Under the pieces are notes generated by a model. The model worked only from the letters and a program-made list of their open reading frames with translations. It had not been told where the DNA came from and did no database searches. A stretch of 64,000 bases of DNA from an uncultured bacterium (lineage in GTDB: Bacteria > Bacteroidota > Bacteroidia > Bacteroidales > Muribaculaceae). Positions 1 to 6,389 of this stretch are shown in pieces; the first letter of the stretch is position 1; every line of letters starts with the position of its first letter. The stretch lies in contig CAJMNI010000006.1 in assembly GCA_905214735.1 (NCBI GenBank), positions 1 to 64,000 on the forward strand, given 5' to 3'. Both the position numbers and the translations under genes were made by a program.

Positions 1-14
1 ACGGATTAAACACT

Positions 15-30
15 CGGCTCCTCGGAGCCG
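15..30. other. Short GC-rich inverted repeat at the left edge
   Basis: A 16-base palindrome whose halves are GC-rich and separated by almost no loop, in the 73 bases before the cytidine deaminase start. It is followed by a run of A on the + strand, so it is not a textbook + strand terminator. It could end a gene lying left of the window. Nothing else is recognisable in the first 73 bases. Confidence 0.25.
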
Positions 31-73
31 CTAAAAAAATAACCGAAGTATTGAAAAGGAAAAACAGCAAATT

Positions 74-571
74 ATGAAAAAGCGCGAAATAATCACTGAA
101 TTCGGGGAATTTCAGCTCGACGAGCTTCCCGACGACGAGCGCAGGCTCGTGGAGCAGGCGAAGCGGATGACTCAGACCAGTCATGCTCCCTATTCGAAAT
201 TTCATGTAGGAGCGGCCATTCTGATGGCCAACGGCGAGACAGTGCTCGGCAGCAATCAGGAAAACGCCGCCTTCTCAGCGGGCACATGCGCGGAGCGCAC
301 GGCCTGCTTTCACGCCTCGGCGCTCTATCCCGGCGTGGCGATGAAAAAGATCGCCATCGCAGCCTGGACGCGCGAGCACAAGCCTGCCGACGCCTCCGAC
401 GAGGAATGCTTCCAGGACTCCCCCATCTCCCCCTGCGGCGTCTGCCGCCAGGCCCTGCTGGAATACGAGAACCTCTACGGCCCGATCCTGGTGATCATGT
501 ATGGCCGCGAGAAAACGGTGGTGATGCCCTCGGTTGCCTCCCTTCTCCCCTTCTGCTTCACCGAGTTCTGA
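74..571 (+). CDS. cdd: Cytidine deaminase
   Basis: Deaminates cytidine and deoxycytidine to uridine and deoxyuridine in the cytoplasm (pyrimidine salvage). The 165-residue length fits the homotetrameric zinc family. The translation carries the zinc and catalytic signature CAERTA near residue 72 (Cys ligand, catalytic Glu) and the second zinc pair PCGVC near residue 116. The substrate-side motif with HAPYSKFHVGAA lies near residue 37, as expected. The ATG is the first start after an A-rich leader. It stands alone: the next + strand gene follows after about 150 bases of repeat-containing sequence. Call is firm. Confidence 0.95.
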   Translation: MKKREIITEFGEFQLDELPDDERRLVEQAKRMTQTSHAPYSKFHVGAAILMANGETVLGSNQENAAFSAGTCAERTACFHASALYPGVAMKKIAIAAWTREHKPADASDEECFQDSPISPCGVCRQALLEYENLYGPILVIMYGREKTVVMPSVASLLPFCFTEF

Positions 572-615
572 TTCCTGAACGGTGCGTCGGAGGGATGATT
601 GCGGAAGAGTCCCGG

Positions 616-646
616 ATTAAACCTTTTCCGCTTTCATCGGTTTAAT
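616..646. other. 8-bp perfect inverted repeat downstream of cdd
   Basis: The halves ATTAAACC and GGTTTAAT are separated by 15 bases, so the RNA could form a weak AT-rich stem-loop just after cdd. No clear T run follows, so a terminator role is uncertain. Its right arm overlaps the first unit of the adjacent tandem repeat. Confidence 0.35.
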
Positions 647-706
647 TTATAAGCGGCGCTAACTGACGCGCCGGTAATTTGCAAGCGGCGCTAACTGACG
701 CGCCGG
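643..706. repeat. Two tandem 32-bp units upstream of a lipoprotein gene
   Basis: Two units of 32 bases stand directly head to tail and differ at only two positions. Each unit holds the inverted repeat GGCGC-(8 bases)-GCGCC. The array ends 14 bases before the ATG of the lipoprotein gene. The 32-base period is three helical turns, the same register as the ATPase promoter arrays elsewhere in the window, although the sequence is unrelated. It could be an operator or a simple tandem duplication. Confidence 0.7.
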
Positions 707-720
707 AAAACATCACGGAT

Positions 721-1200
721 ATGAAAAAGGCAGCATTCAGAATATTTGCAGGGATGGCTCTTCTGGCCGCTTCGTTCGGCCTCACATCCTGCGACGACGA
801 TCCCTGGTATGATGACTGGGGAGGCGACTACTATCCCCCGAGCGGCTGGAACGACACCTTCTACGACTCGCGTCTCAACGGCTACTGGGAGCTGATACAG
901 TATAACAGCTATCCGGTTCATCCCGACGACGCCAACTGGTTTTATTTCCACGGCAACGGCCGCGGAGAATACTTCTATCTGCAGAACGGCTACGAATACT
1001 CGCAGCGGATGAGATACTGGTGTCAGAACTCCTACTCGGGCGCGTCGCGCTATCAGATCAACATCCAGTATGAGGACGGGAGCGCGGAGACCACCAACTA
1101 TTGGTTCCCCGACAACAACACGCTCATGATGCAGTGGATGACAGCTGGCGGCCGCACGGAGACCTACGTCTACGACCGCGTGGGCTACGCCCCCTGGTGA
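721..1200 (+). CDS. Small secreted lipoprotein of unknown function
   Basis: A 159-residue protein. A start at 721 gives a clean signal peptide (MKK, hydrophobic stretch, then lipobox LTSC near residue 24), so I prefer it to the upstream in-frame start at 679, which would put 14 charged residues in front. The mature part begins with an acidic and aromatic stretch (DDDPWYDDW) and is rich in Tyr, Trp and Asn, as in small lipocalin-like beta proteins of Bacteroidales, but I do not recognise the family. Asp residues after the lipobox Cys are common in Bacteroidetes lipoproteins. Its stop codon abuts the stop of the convergent ychF gene with no spacer. Confidence 0.75.
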   Translation: MKKAAFRIFAGMALLAASFGLTSCDDDPWYDDWGGDYYPPSGWNDTFYDSRLNGYWELIQYNSYPVHPDDANWFYFHGNGRGEYFYLQNGYEYSQRMRYWCQNSYSGASRYQINIQYEDGSAETTNYWFPDNNTLMMQWMTAGGRTETYVYDRVGYAPW

Positions 1201-2304
1201 TCAGACGTTGAAGAGGAAGTGCATCACGTCGCCGTCCTGCACCACATAATCCTTACCCTGGACTCCCATCTTTCCTGCCTCCCTCACGGCTTTCTCGCTG
1301 CCGAGGGAGACATAATCGTCATATTTGATCACTTCGGCGCGGATGAAGCCTTTCTCGAAATCAGTGTGGATGATTCCGGCGGCCTGAGGTGCCTTGGTGC
1401 CGCGCAGGAAGGTCCAGGCGCGCACTTCGTCGGGTCCGGCGGTGAAATATGTCTGGAGGTCGAGCAGCGCGTAGGCGGCGCGGATAAGACGGTCTACGCC
1501 GCTCTTCTCCAGTCCCATCTCCTGCAGGAATTCCTGACGCTCCTCCCAGGTGTCGAGTTCGGCGATCTCGCTCTCGGTGCGGGCGGCCACCACGAGCAGG
1601 CGGGCATCCTCCCCCTCTATGGCCTTGCGCACTCGCTCCACATATTCATTCCCTGTGGCGGCCGAAGCGTCGTCGACGTTGCAGACATACATCACCGGCT
1701 TCGACGTGAGCAGGAAGAGGTCGCGGGCGAACTTGCGCTCCTCCTTTCCTTCGATTTCCACGCTGCGGGCCGGTTTTCCCTGCTCCAGAGCCTCCTTGTA
1801 GGCGCGGAGCACCTCGAGCTGCATTGCTGCCGACTTGTCTCCGCCGGCCTTGGCGGCCTTCTCGGTCTTGGCAAGGCGCGAATCGATCGTCTCCAGGTCT
1901 TTGAGCTGGAGCTCATAGTTGATCACCTCCATGTCGCGCACAGGGTCGACCGAGCCGTCGACATGGGTGATGTTGTCGTCGTCGAAGCAACGGAGCACGT
2001 GGAGAATGGCGTCGGTCTCGCGGATGTTGGCGAGGAACTTGTTGCCGAGGCCCTCCCCTTTCGAGGCCCCTTTCACGAGGCCGGCGATGTCGACGATCTC
2101 CACCGTGGCGGGAACGATGCTTTTCGGATTGCATATCTCCACGAGCCGCGTGAGGCGGTCGTCGGGCACCGAGATCACGCCGACGTTGGGCTCGATGGTG
2201 CAGAAAGGAAAGTTTGCCGATTGGGCCTTGGCGTTGCTAAGGCAGTTGAAAAGGGTGGACTTGCCCACATTGGGGAGACCCACTATTCCGCATTTTAATG
2301 ACAT
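1201..2304 (-). CDS. ychF: Redox-regulated ATPase/GTPase YchF (OLA1 family)
   Basis: Universally conserved Obg-family P-loop protein that prefers ATP over GTP and binds ribosomes; linked in other bacteria to stress and oxidative responses. At 367 residues it has the usual length. The P-loop GLPNVGKST lies at residue 9, the G3 motif [17 protein letters not shown] near residue 72, and the C-terminal TGS/ubiquitin-like domain ends with the family pattern [18 protein letters not shown]. It sits downstream of the ATP-grasp gene on the same strand, separated by a strong hairpin. Call is firm. Confidence 0.96.
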   Translation of the reverse strand: MSLKCGIVGLPNVGKSTLFNCLSNAKAQSANFPFCTIEPNVGVISVPDDRLTRLVEICNPKSIVPATVEIVDIAGLVKGASKGEGLGNKFLANIRETDAILHVLRCFDDDNITHVDGSVDPVRDMEVINYELQLKDLETIDSRLAKTEKAAKAGGDKSAAMQLEVLRAYKEALEQGKPARSVEIEGKEERKFARDLFLLTSKPVMYVCNVDDASAATGNEYVERVRKAIEGEDARLLVVAARTESEIAELDTWEERQEFLQEMGLEKSGVDRLIRAAYALLDLQTYFTAGPDEVRAWTFLRGTKAPQAAGIIHTDFEKGFIRAEVIKYDDYVSLGSEKAVREAGKMGVQGKDYVVQDGDVMHFLFNV

Positions 2305-2323
2305 TTCTGAATATTCTTAGATG

Positions 2324-2345
2324 CCCCGCCGGCGTTCCGGCGGGG
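2324..2345. terminator. Strong GC hairpin between the ATP-grasp gene and ychF
   Basis: Perfect 9-bp stem CCCCGCCGG/CCGGCGGGG with a 4-base loop. The U-rich tail (TGTTTTG) is on the + strand, but both flanking genes run on the - strand, so it may act as a processing or partial termination site rather than a classical terminator. A 21-base stretch including the loop recurs exactly at 6314-6334. Confidence 0.5.
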
Positions 2346-2361
2346 TGTTTTGATTTCTGAA

Positions 2362-3321
2362 TCAATGGTCTGAATTGAAGAAGATGGCCTCTTTCTGGAA
2401 GCGGGCCATGAGCACTTTGTCGGCCCAGCCGGAGCAAGGGGTCACGCTGATGCCGAGGGCCTCCTGGAGGATATAGTCGGGGATCGGGGCGCCGGCGTAG
2501 ATGGAGCAGATCACTCCTCCGGCCAGACGGGGAATCACCTCGTGGATCGTATAGCGGTCGCGGTCGCGGTCGTAGAGGAACTGCACGGTTACCGGGCCGG
2601 TGAAGCCGAAATGGCGCACCACCCGCTGCGTCTCCTCGATGAGCTGCGGAATCTTTCGCGTGATTGTGCGCGTGGACTCTCCTCCCATCACCTCGAGGCG
2701 CTCGCGCGGAACGGTCACCAGAATCTCGCCGCTTTGCGACACGTAGGAGTCGACCGTAAACTCGCGGCTGTGCTCGATATATTCCTGAAGAAGATAATTG
2801 TCGATGTCGGGGAGTTGCATCAGGTCGTCGACGTCGTGGAAGATCTTGATTCCGCGCGACGAGCCGCCGTGGCGCGGCTTGGCTATGGCCGGCATCTCGT
2901 TGTCGATCACCGAATATGTGCGGGGGATCGGGAGTCCGGCCTCCTTGAAGGCGCGGGCGGCCTCGATCTTGTCCGACATTCGGGCGGTGACCACCGGATC
3001 GGAAATCGGCACGAACACCTCGGGGAAGCGCTCCTTGCAGAGGGCCGCCGTCGACATGGCGCCGTTGACGAAGGGAAGGATGATGTTGACTCCATATTCG
3101 CCGATCACGCGGGCTATGTCGTCGAGCACCGCCGGATCTTCCCAGCGCAGCCCTTTCACAACTTTCCCCTCGAGGGCGATGGGGACTTCGGTGTCGAGCT
3201 CGTAAGCCACGATTTTCACATTGTAGCCGAGGCGCTGTCCGGCGCGTTTGAGGAGATCGGCCATCGACACGCGGCGCGATCCGCCGAGCATCATTACGGT
3301 GAGTGTCTGGGTTGTAGCCAT
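2362..3321 (-). CDS. ATP-grasp domain enzyme, substrate unknown
   Basis: A 319-residue protein with the layout of carbamoyl-phosphate-synthase-like ATP-grasp ligases: an N-terminal Rossmann-like segment (MLGGSRRVS near residue 11, ILPFVNGA near residue 81), a Lys/Gly-rich ATP-binding loop (AKPRHGGSSRG near residue 146), and the metal-binding end (HEVIPRLAGG near residue 254). It should join a carboxylate to an amine or similar nucleophile with ATP, but the substrates cannot be read from sequence. It starts 3 bases after the acyltransferase gene stops, so the two are almost certainly co-transcribed and may act in one pathway. Confidence 0.8.
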   Translation of the reverse strand: MATTQTLTVMMLGGSRRVSMADLLKRAGQRLGYNVKIVAYELDTEVPIALEGKVVKGLRWEDPAVLDDIARVIGEYGVNIILPFVNGAMSTAALCKERFPEVFVPISDPVVTARMSDKIEAARAFKEAGLPIPRTYSVIDNEMPAIAKPRHGGSSRGIKIFHDVDDLMQLPDIDNYLLQEYIEHSREFTVDSYVSQSGEILVTVPRERLEVMGGESTRTITRKIPQLIEETQRVVRHFGFTGPVTVQFLYDRDRDRYTIHEVIPRLAGGVICSIYAGAPIPDYILQEALGISVTPCSGWADKVLMARFQKEAIFFNSDH

Positions 3322-3324
3322 TGT

Positions 3325-4257
3325 TTATTCGGAATATGTGTCGATGTGGCGCTCTTTCTTGTCCTGGAAGATTTCCGCTATGGTCAGGAAGATTCCCGAC
3401 TCCTCCACATCGCCGAATTCGGTATTGATCGCCGTGCCAAACATCCTCATCGTGGGCGAAAGGGCCATGTAGGCGTTGACCAGAGGCGGAATGCGGCGCC
3501 CGTGGGCGCGCACAAACGAGTTGACTATGCGGAGGTCTTCCTTGAAATCGGTGCCCGAGAGAAGATTCATCACTTCGGGAGTGTCGGCGCGGCTCGAAAG
3601 CGGCGTGATCGGCACCACCAGATTGTCGGGATCGGGAAAATGCTTGTGCATGAAAGCGAGGATAAGGTCGCGGCATTCAGCCCCGTAGTTGGGATACATG
3701 GTGACCTTGCCGAAGAGATGCTTGATCTGCGGATATTTCACCGTGAGGGCGCCGAGGCCGTCCCAGAGATTGTCGAGCGCATAGATCGTCTTGGGGCGGG
3801 GATGGTCTTTCTGAGTGGTCTGGTAAGCGGGCACCACGAAAGAGCGTCCCAGCTCGATTGTCTCCGGCAGATAGTCGCGGAGAAACCGGTCGGAGAAGCG
3901 GAACATGTGGGAGGTGGCTATCCGGGGCACCCCGTTTTCCATCCTTATGTCTTCGCCGAGAATGAAGCGGTAGCCGCCGATTATCTCCTCCCCTTCCGGA
4001 TTCCAGACGATCATCTGCCGGCAGGGCACAGGCATGGTGTCGAATTCGTCGATGTCGCATGAAAGTCCGGTGCCTCCACCGGCGTCGCGGAAGGAAATCT
4101 CGCGCAGGCGTCCGATTTCCCGCATAGTGTTGGGGGCGTTGAAGGCGTCGACCACATATATTTCATTGTCTCCCTTGTTGGAATGGCGCAGAAACCTGTC
4201 GGCGGTAAGCTCCGCTTTGATAAGGGCCGGATCTATTTTCTCGATAATGGGCTGCAT
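3325..4257 (-). CDS. GNAT-fold N-acyltransferase, GlsB/OlsB-like (hemolysin-type)
   Basis: A 310-residue protein of the Acetyltransf_5 type, the family holding ornithine-lipid OlsB and the Bacteroides glycine-lipid synthase GlsB. Visible family features are EIGRLREISFRDAGGGTG near residue 46, SHMFRFSDRF near residue 116, ELGRSFV near residue 135, and the conserved tail PPLVNAYMALSPTMRMFGTA. If GlsB-like, it would transfer a 3-hydroxyacyl chain from acyl carrier protein to glycine, giving the first intermediate of an aminolipid. In Bacteroides the usual partner is a PlsC-type O-acyltransferase next door; here the neighbour is an ATP-grasp enzyme instead. Family call is firm, substrate is inference. 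Confidence 0.75.
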   Translation of the reverse strand: MQPIIEKIDPALIKAELTADRFLRHSNKGDNEIYVVDAFNAPNTMREIGRLREISFRDAGGGTGLSCDIDEFDTMPVPCRQMIVWNPEGEEIIGGYRFILGEDIRMENGVPRIATSHMFRFSDRFLRDYLPETIELGRSFVVPAYQTTQKDHPRPKTIYALDNLWDGLGALTVKYPQIKHLFGKVTMYPNYGAECRDLILAFMHKHFPDPDNLVVPITPLSSRADTPEVMNLLSGTDFKEDLRIVNSFVRAHGRRIPPLVNAYMALSPTMRMFGTAINTEFGDVEESGIFLTIAEIFQDKKERHIDTYSE

Positions 4258-4317
4258 AGTCGGAATGAACCGGAATCGCGCCCCTCTCCGGAGGCCGATT
4301 CCATTTCTAATGCAAAA

Positions 4318-5628
4318 TTAATAAATAAATTCCAAAGATTCCCCTGATGCTCCAAAAATTCCGGAAAGCCAGTTGGCGGCGCGGCAAACTTTTATCCTTT
4401 TTCCGCCTGCTTCCAGAACTTTCTCCTCCCCCTCCATGATGACCAGCGTGAGGTTGGCGCAGCGCAATTCTTCGGCCCCACGCAGAAGTCCGTTGATTTC
4501 CCGCCGGTAGAGTTTGGCCGACGGATTGCGGAAATCATAGCAGACCTGAACCAATTCCTTTACCTTTTCACGCTCGACCACCACAAAATCCACCTCATAT
4601 TCCCGGCTTTTTCGATAGTAATAGAGCCGGTCGGTCTTTTTGTCGTTTCTGTTGAGCAATTCCAGGGCGACGACATTCTCCAGCCGCCAGCCCAAAGCCT
4701 CCCCTTGCAGCGCAGCTTCATGACTGGAGACAAACGAGAGGTCAATTGTGTATGACTTGGCGATGCTTCTTCTTTCCGCGCTCTTCCATGAAAACTTGTT
4801 GACCGGGCATATCAGAAAGGCGTCCGACAGATATTTCAGATAATTGTCAACTGTATGCGTCGACTTGATGTCAAGCTCCTTTGCGAGCCCTGATGACGGA
4901 ATCTCCTGGCAGAAACGGTCGATTGCCATGTTGGCCAGCTTCCAGATCCTCTCTTTATAGCGGATCTTATGCCGGGCGCAAATATCCTTGTACACTATCG
5001 TATGCAGCAACGACGAAGCATAGCTCTGCGGCTCCTCCCCTTCTGTTATTTCAGGGAAGCCTCCCGCGAAAAGATATTGGTCTAACGCGCGTTGTCTGAG
5101 GGCTTCGCTCCGGGTGGAGAGGCCTGTGACATCAACTCTTTTTGCCTCGCAATATTCGGAAAATGAAAAAGGATAGAGCCTGATCTCGTTGTGGCGTCCT
5201 GCCAGATGAGTGGTCAGGTCGCTGCTGAGAAGGTTGGCGTTGCTTCCGGTGATCAGAAGTTTCATGCCCTGCCGCAGCAGGCGGTTGACAAACAGTTCCC
5301 ATCGCGGAATGTTCTGAATCTCGTCAAGCAGAAGATGACGGAATTCTCCGTTGATGCGGTAAAGGGTCTCGAGCAGGCTGTCGAAGTCGGATGGTTTCAG
5401 ATCTATGAGCCGTTCGTCGTCGAAATTGACGTAACCGAATTGCATACCTGATTCAACCAGAACTTTCTTGCACAGTGTCGATTTGCCGCAGCGTCTCACT
5501 CCGATTACAACTTGGGCGAGATTGCTGTGAAGATTTATCTGCCCTTCCTCCTTGCGCTTTACCAGCACAGAGGGGTCGAAATTCAGAATTTCGTCTCTTT
5601 GATCGCTTAATATTTTGACAAAATTCAT
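4318..5628 (-). CDS. AAA ATPase with C-terminal DUF4143 domain
   Basis: A 436-residue protein. The Walker A motif GVRRCGKST lies near residue 43, Walker B HLLLDEIQN near residue 99 and sensor-like TGSNANLLSSDL near residue 131 (AAA_14). The C-terminal half matches DUF4143, with a PD-(D/E)xK-like segment (YEVDFVVV then KELVQV near residues 347-363). A winged-helix region usually lies between these parts, so DNA binding is plausible. The cellular role of the family is poorly known. The promoter carries three phased palindromic repeats starting 30 bases upstream of the ATG, suggesting tight or self control. Transcribed alone. Confidence 0.85.
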   Translation of the reverse strand: MNFVKILSDQRDEILNFDPSVLVKRKEEGQINLHSNLAQVVIGVRRCGKSTLCKKVLVESGMQFGYVNFDDERLIDLKPSDFDSLLETLYRINGEFRHLLLDEIQNIPRWELFVNRLLRQGMKLLITGSNANLLSSDLTTHLAGRHNEIRLYPFSFSEYCEAKRVDVTGLSTRSEALRQRALDQYLFAGGFPEITEGEEPQSYASSLLHTIVYKDICARHKIRYKERIWKLANMAIDRFCQEIPSSGLAKELDIKSTHTVDNYLKYLSDAFLICPVNKFSWKSAERRSIAKSYTIDLSFVSSHEAALQGEALGWRLENVVALELLNRNDKKTDRLYYYRKSREYEVDFVVVEREKVKELVQVCYDFRNPSAKLYRREINGLLRGAEELRCANLTLVIMEGEEKVLEAGGKRIKVCRAANWLSGIFGASGESLEFIY

Positions 5629-5647
5629 AATCTGTTGATTTTAAGGG

Positions 5648-5678
5648 CAAATATAATCCAAACTGCACAAATTTGCAA
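5648..5678 (-). promoter_or_regulatory. Bacteroidetes-type promoter of the DUF4143 ATPase gene
   Basis: On the - strand TATATTTG (5648-5655) matches the -7 consensus TAnnTTTG exactly, 19 bases upstream of the ATPase start codon. A weaker -33 element (TTGC, 5675-5678) lies at the 19-base spacing and sits inside the nearest array repeat. The overlap means that a protein bound to the array would touch the promoter. Confidence 0.6.
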
Positions 5679-5747
5679 GTTTTGGATTTCCAAACTGCAC
5701 AAATCTGCAAGTTTTGACCCTTTCAAACTGCACAAATCTGCAAGTTT
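5658..5747. repeat. Three phased palindromic repeats upstream of the ATPase gene
   Basis: Three copies of a 23-base near-palindrome, each with AAACTGCACAAAT followed by TGCAAGTTT (one T/C change in copy 1). They start at 5659, 5691 and 5724, so spacing is 32 and 33 bases, about three helical turns. Repeat 1 covers the -33 region of the ATPase promoter and ends 30 bases from its start codon. The array fills the gap to the upstream gene. It looks like a cooperative operator. Confidence 0.85.
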
Positions 5748-5750
5748 AGG

Positions 5751-6290
5751 TCAGAGGATGCGGAGGGCGCGGAGCTCGTCGAAGATTTCAGTGCCGCTCA
5801 TGCTGCGGCGGCGCGAGAGGGTGCGGGCGAAGTCTTCGATGGCGGGATGAAGCCGCGGGTTGCCGAAGATGCGCTGCATATAGGAGGTGGTTTTGCGGTA
5901 GATGCGGTCGATTTCGTCGGCTTCGAGCGAGCAGGAGTCGCGTCCTTCGGCGTCGATCTCGTCGTGGACGCGGTTCATGATGTCGCGGGGAATCTCGCGG
6001 CCGAGCCTTACGAGCGAGCGGGCCATGACATTCGACACCACCATCGCCGAGGTGAGATAGAAATTATTGAGCGTGTGGTTCCACGAGGCTTTCGGCGATA
6101 CCGACGGCGAGCCGCAGAAGTAATAATAGTGGGAGAAAGTCACCATCGGGCCGTCGGCGTCGAGCGAGACGGATGCTATTTTGTCGATGGCGTCGAGAGC
6201 GGCAACGGAGATGGCCATCCCCGCGAGCCCGTAGGCGCGGTCATCTTCGTTGGCATATTCGAGTGTGAGAGCAGGATTGTCCATAGTCAT
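5751..6290 (-). CDS. Conserved hypothetical protein
   Basis: A 179-residue soluble protein with no signal peptide or membrane segment; I do not recognise the family. An alternative start two codons downstream is equally possible. The middle holds an aromatic patch (HYYYFCG near residue 54) and a helical region with NFYLTSAMVVSNVMARSL near residue 76; the C-terminal third is Arg-rich (FARTLSRRRSMSG). Composition and codon use match the neighbours. It is followed at once by the ATPase promoter array, so it probably forms its own transcription unit with its end inside or before the array. Confidence 0.6.
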   Translation of the reverse strand: MTMDNPALTLEYANEDDRAYGLAGMAISVAALDAIDKIASVSLDADGPMVTFSHYYYFCGSPSVSPKASWNHTLNNFYLTSAMVVSNVMARSLVRLGREIPRDIMNRVHDEIDAEGRDSCSLEADEIDRIYRKTTSYMQRIFGNPRLHPAIEDFARTLSRRRSMSGTEIFDELRALRIL

Positions 6291-6313
6291 ATCAATGAGG
6301 GTCGGAAATGCCT

Positions 6314-6334
6314 CCCGCCGGCGTTCCGGCGGGG
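6314..6334. repeat. Second copy of the 21-bp GC hairpin
   Basis: This 21-base stem-loop (CCCGCCGG, CGTT loop, CCGGCGGGG) is identical to bases 2325-2345. It lies just upstream of the hypothetical gene start and after the outer-membrane barrel gene, again between two - strand genes. Flanking AATGCC/GGCATT bases lengthen the stem. It could be a terminator or a small repetitive extragenic palindrome family. Confidence 0.6.
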
Positions 6335-6351
6335 CATTCCATATTTTAAAC

Positions 6352-6387
6352 GCCGCCGGGGAGGCTAATGTTTACCCCCCGGCGCGC
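6352..6387 (-). terminator. Probable terminator of the TPR/outer-membrane barrel operon
   Basis: On the - strand a GC stem (GCCGGGG pairing with CCCCGGC) with a roughly 14-base loop begins right after the barrel gene stop and is followed by TTTAAAAT. The stem has small imperfections, so this is a moderate call. Confidence 0.4.
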
Positions 6388-6389
6388 GG

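Noticed and set aside
2237..3676. A 479-codon - strand frame across ychF, the ATP-grasp gene and the acyltransferase
   Set aside because: It is an Arg/Pro/His-rich shifted frame overlapping three real genes, without any motif.
2542..4062. A 506-codon open frame on the + strand opposite the ATP-grasp and acyltransferase genes
   Set aside because: It spans two well-supported - strand genes, has low-complexity His/Asp/Val-rich composition and no family motif. Long antisense frames are expected in GC-rich DNA with strong third-base bias.
5658..5747. CRISPR interpretation of the 32-33 base array
   Set aside because: The gaps between the 23-base repeats are only about 9 bases and the array overlaps a promoter; there are no cas genes. 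An operator reading fits better.
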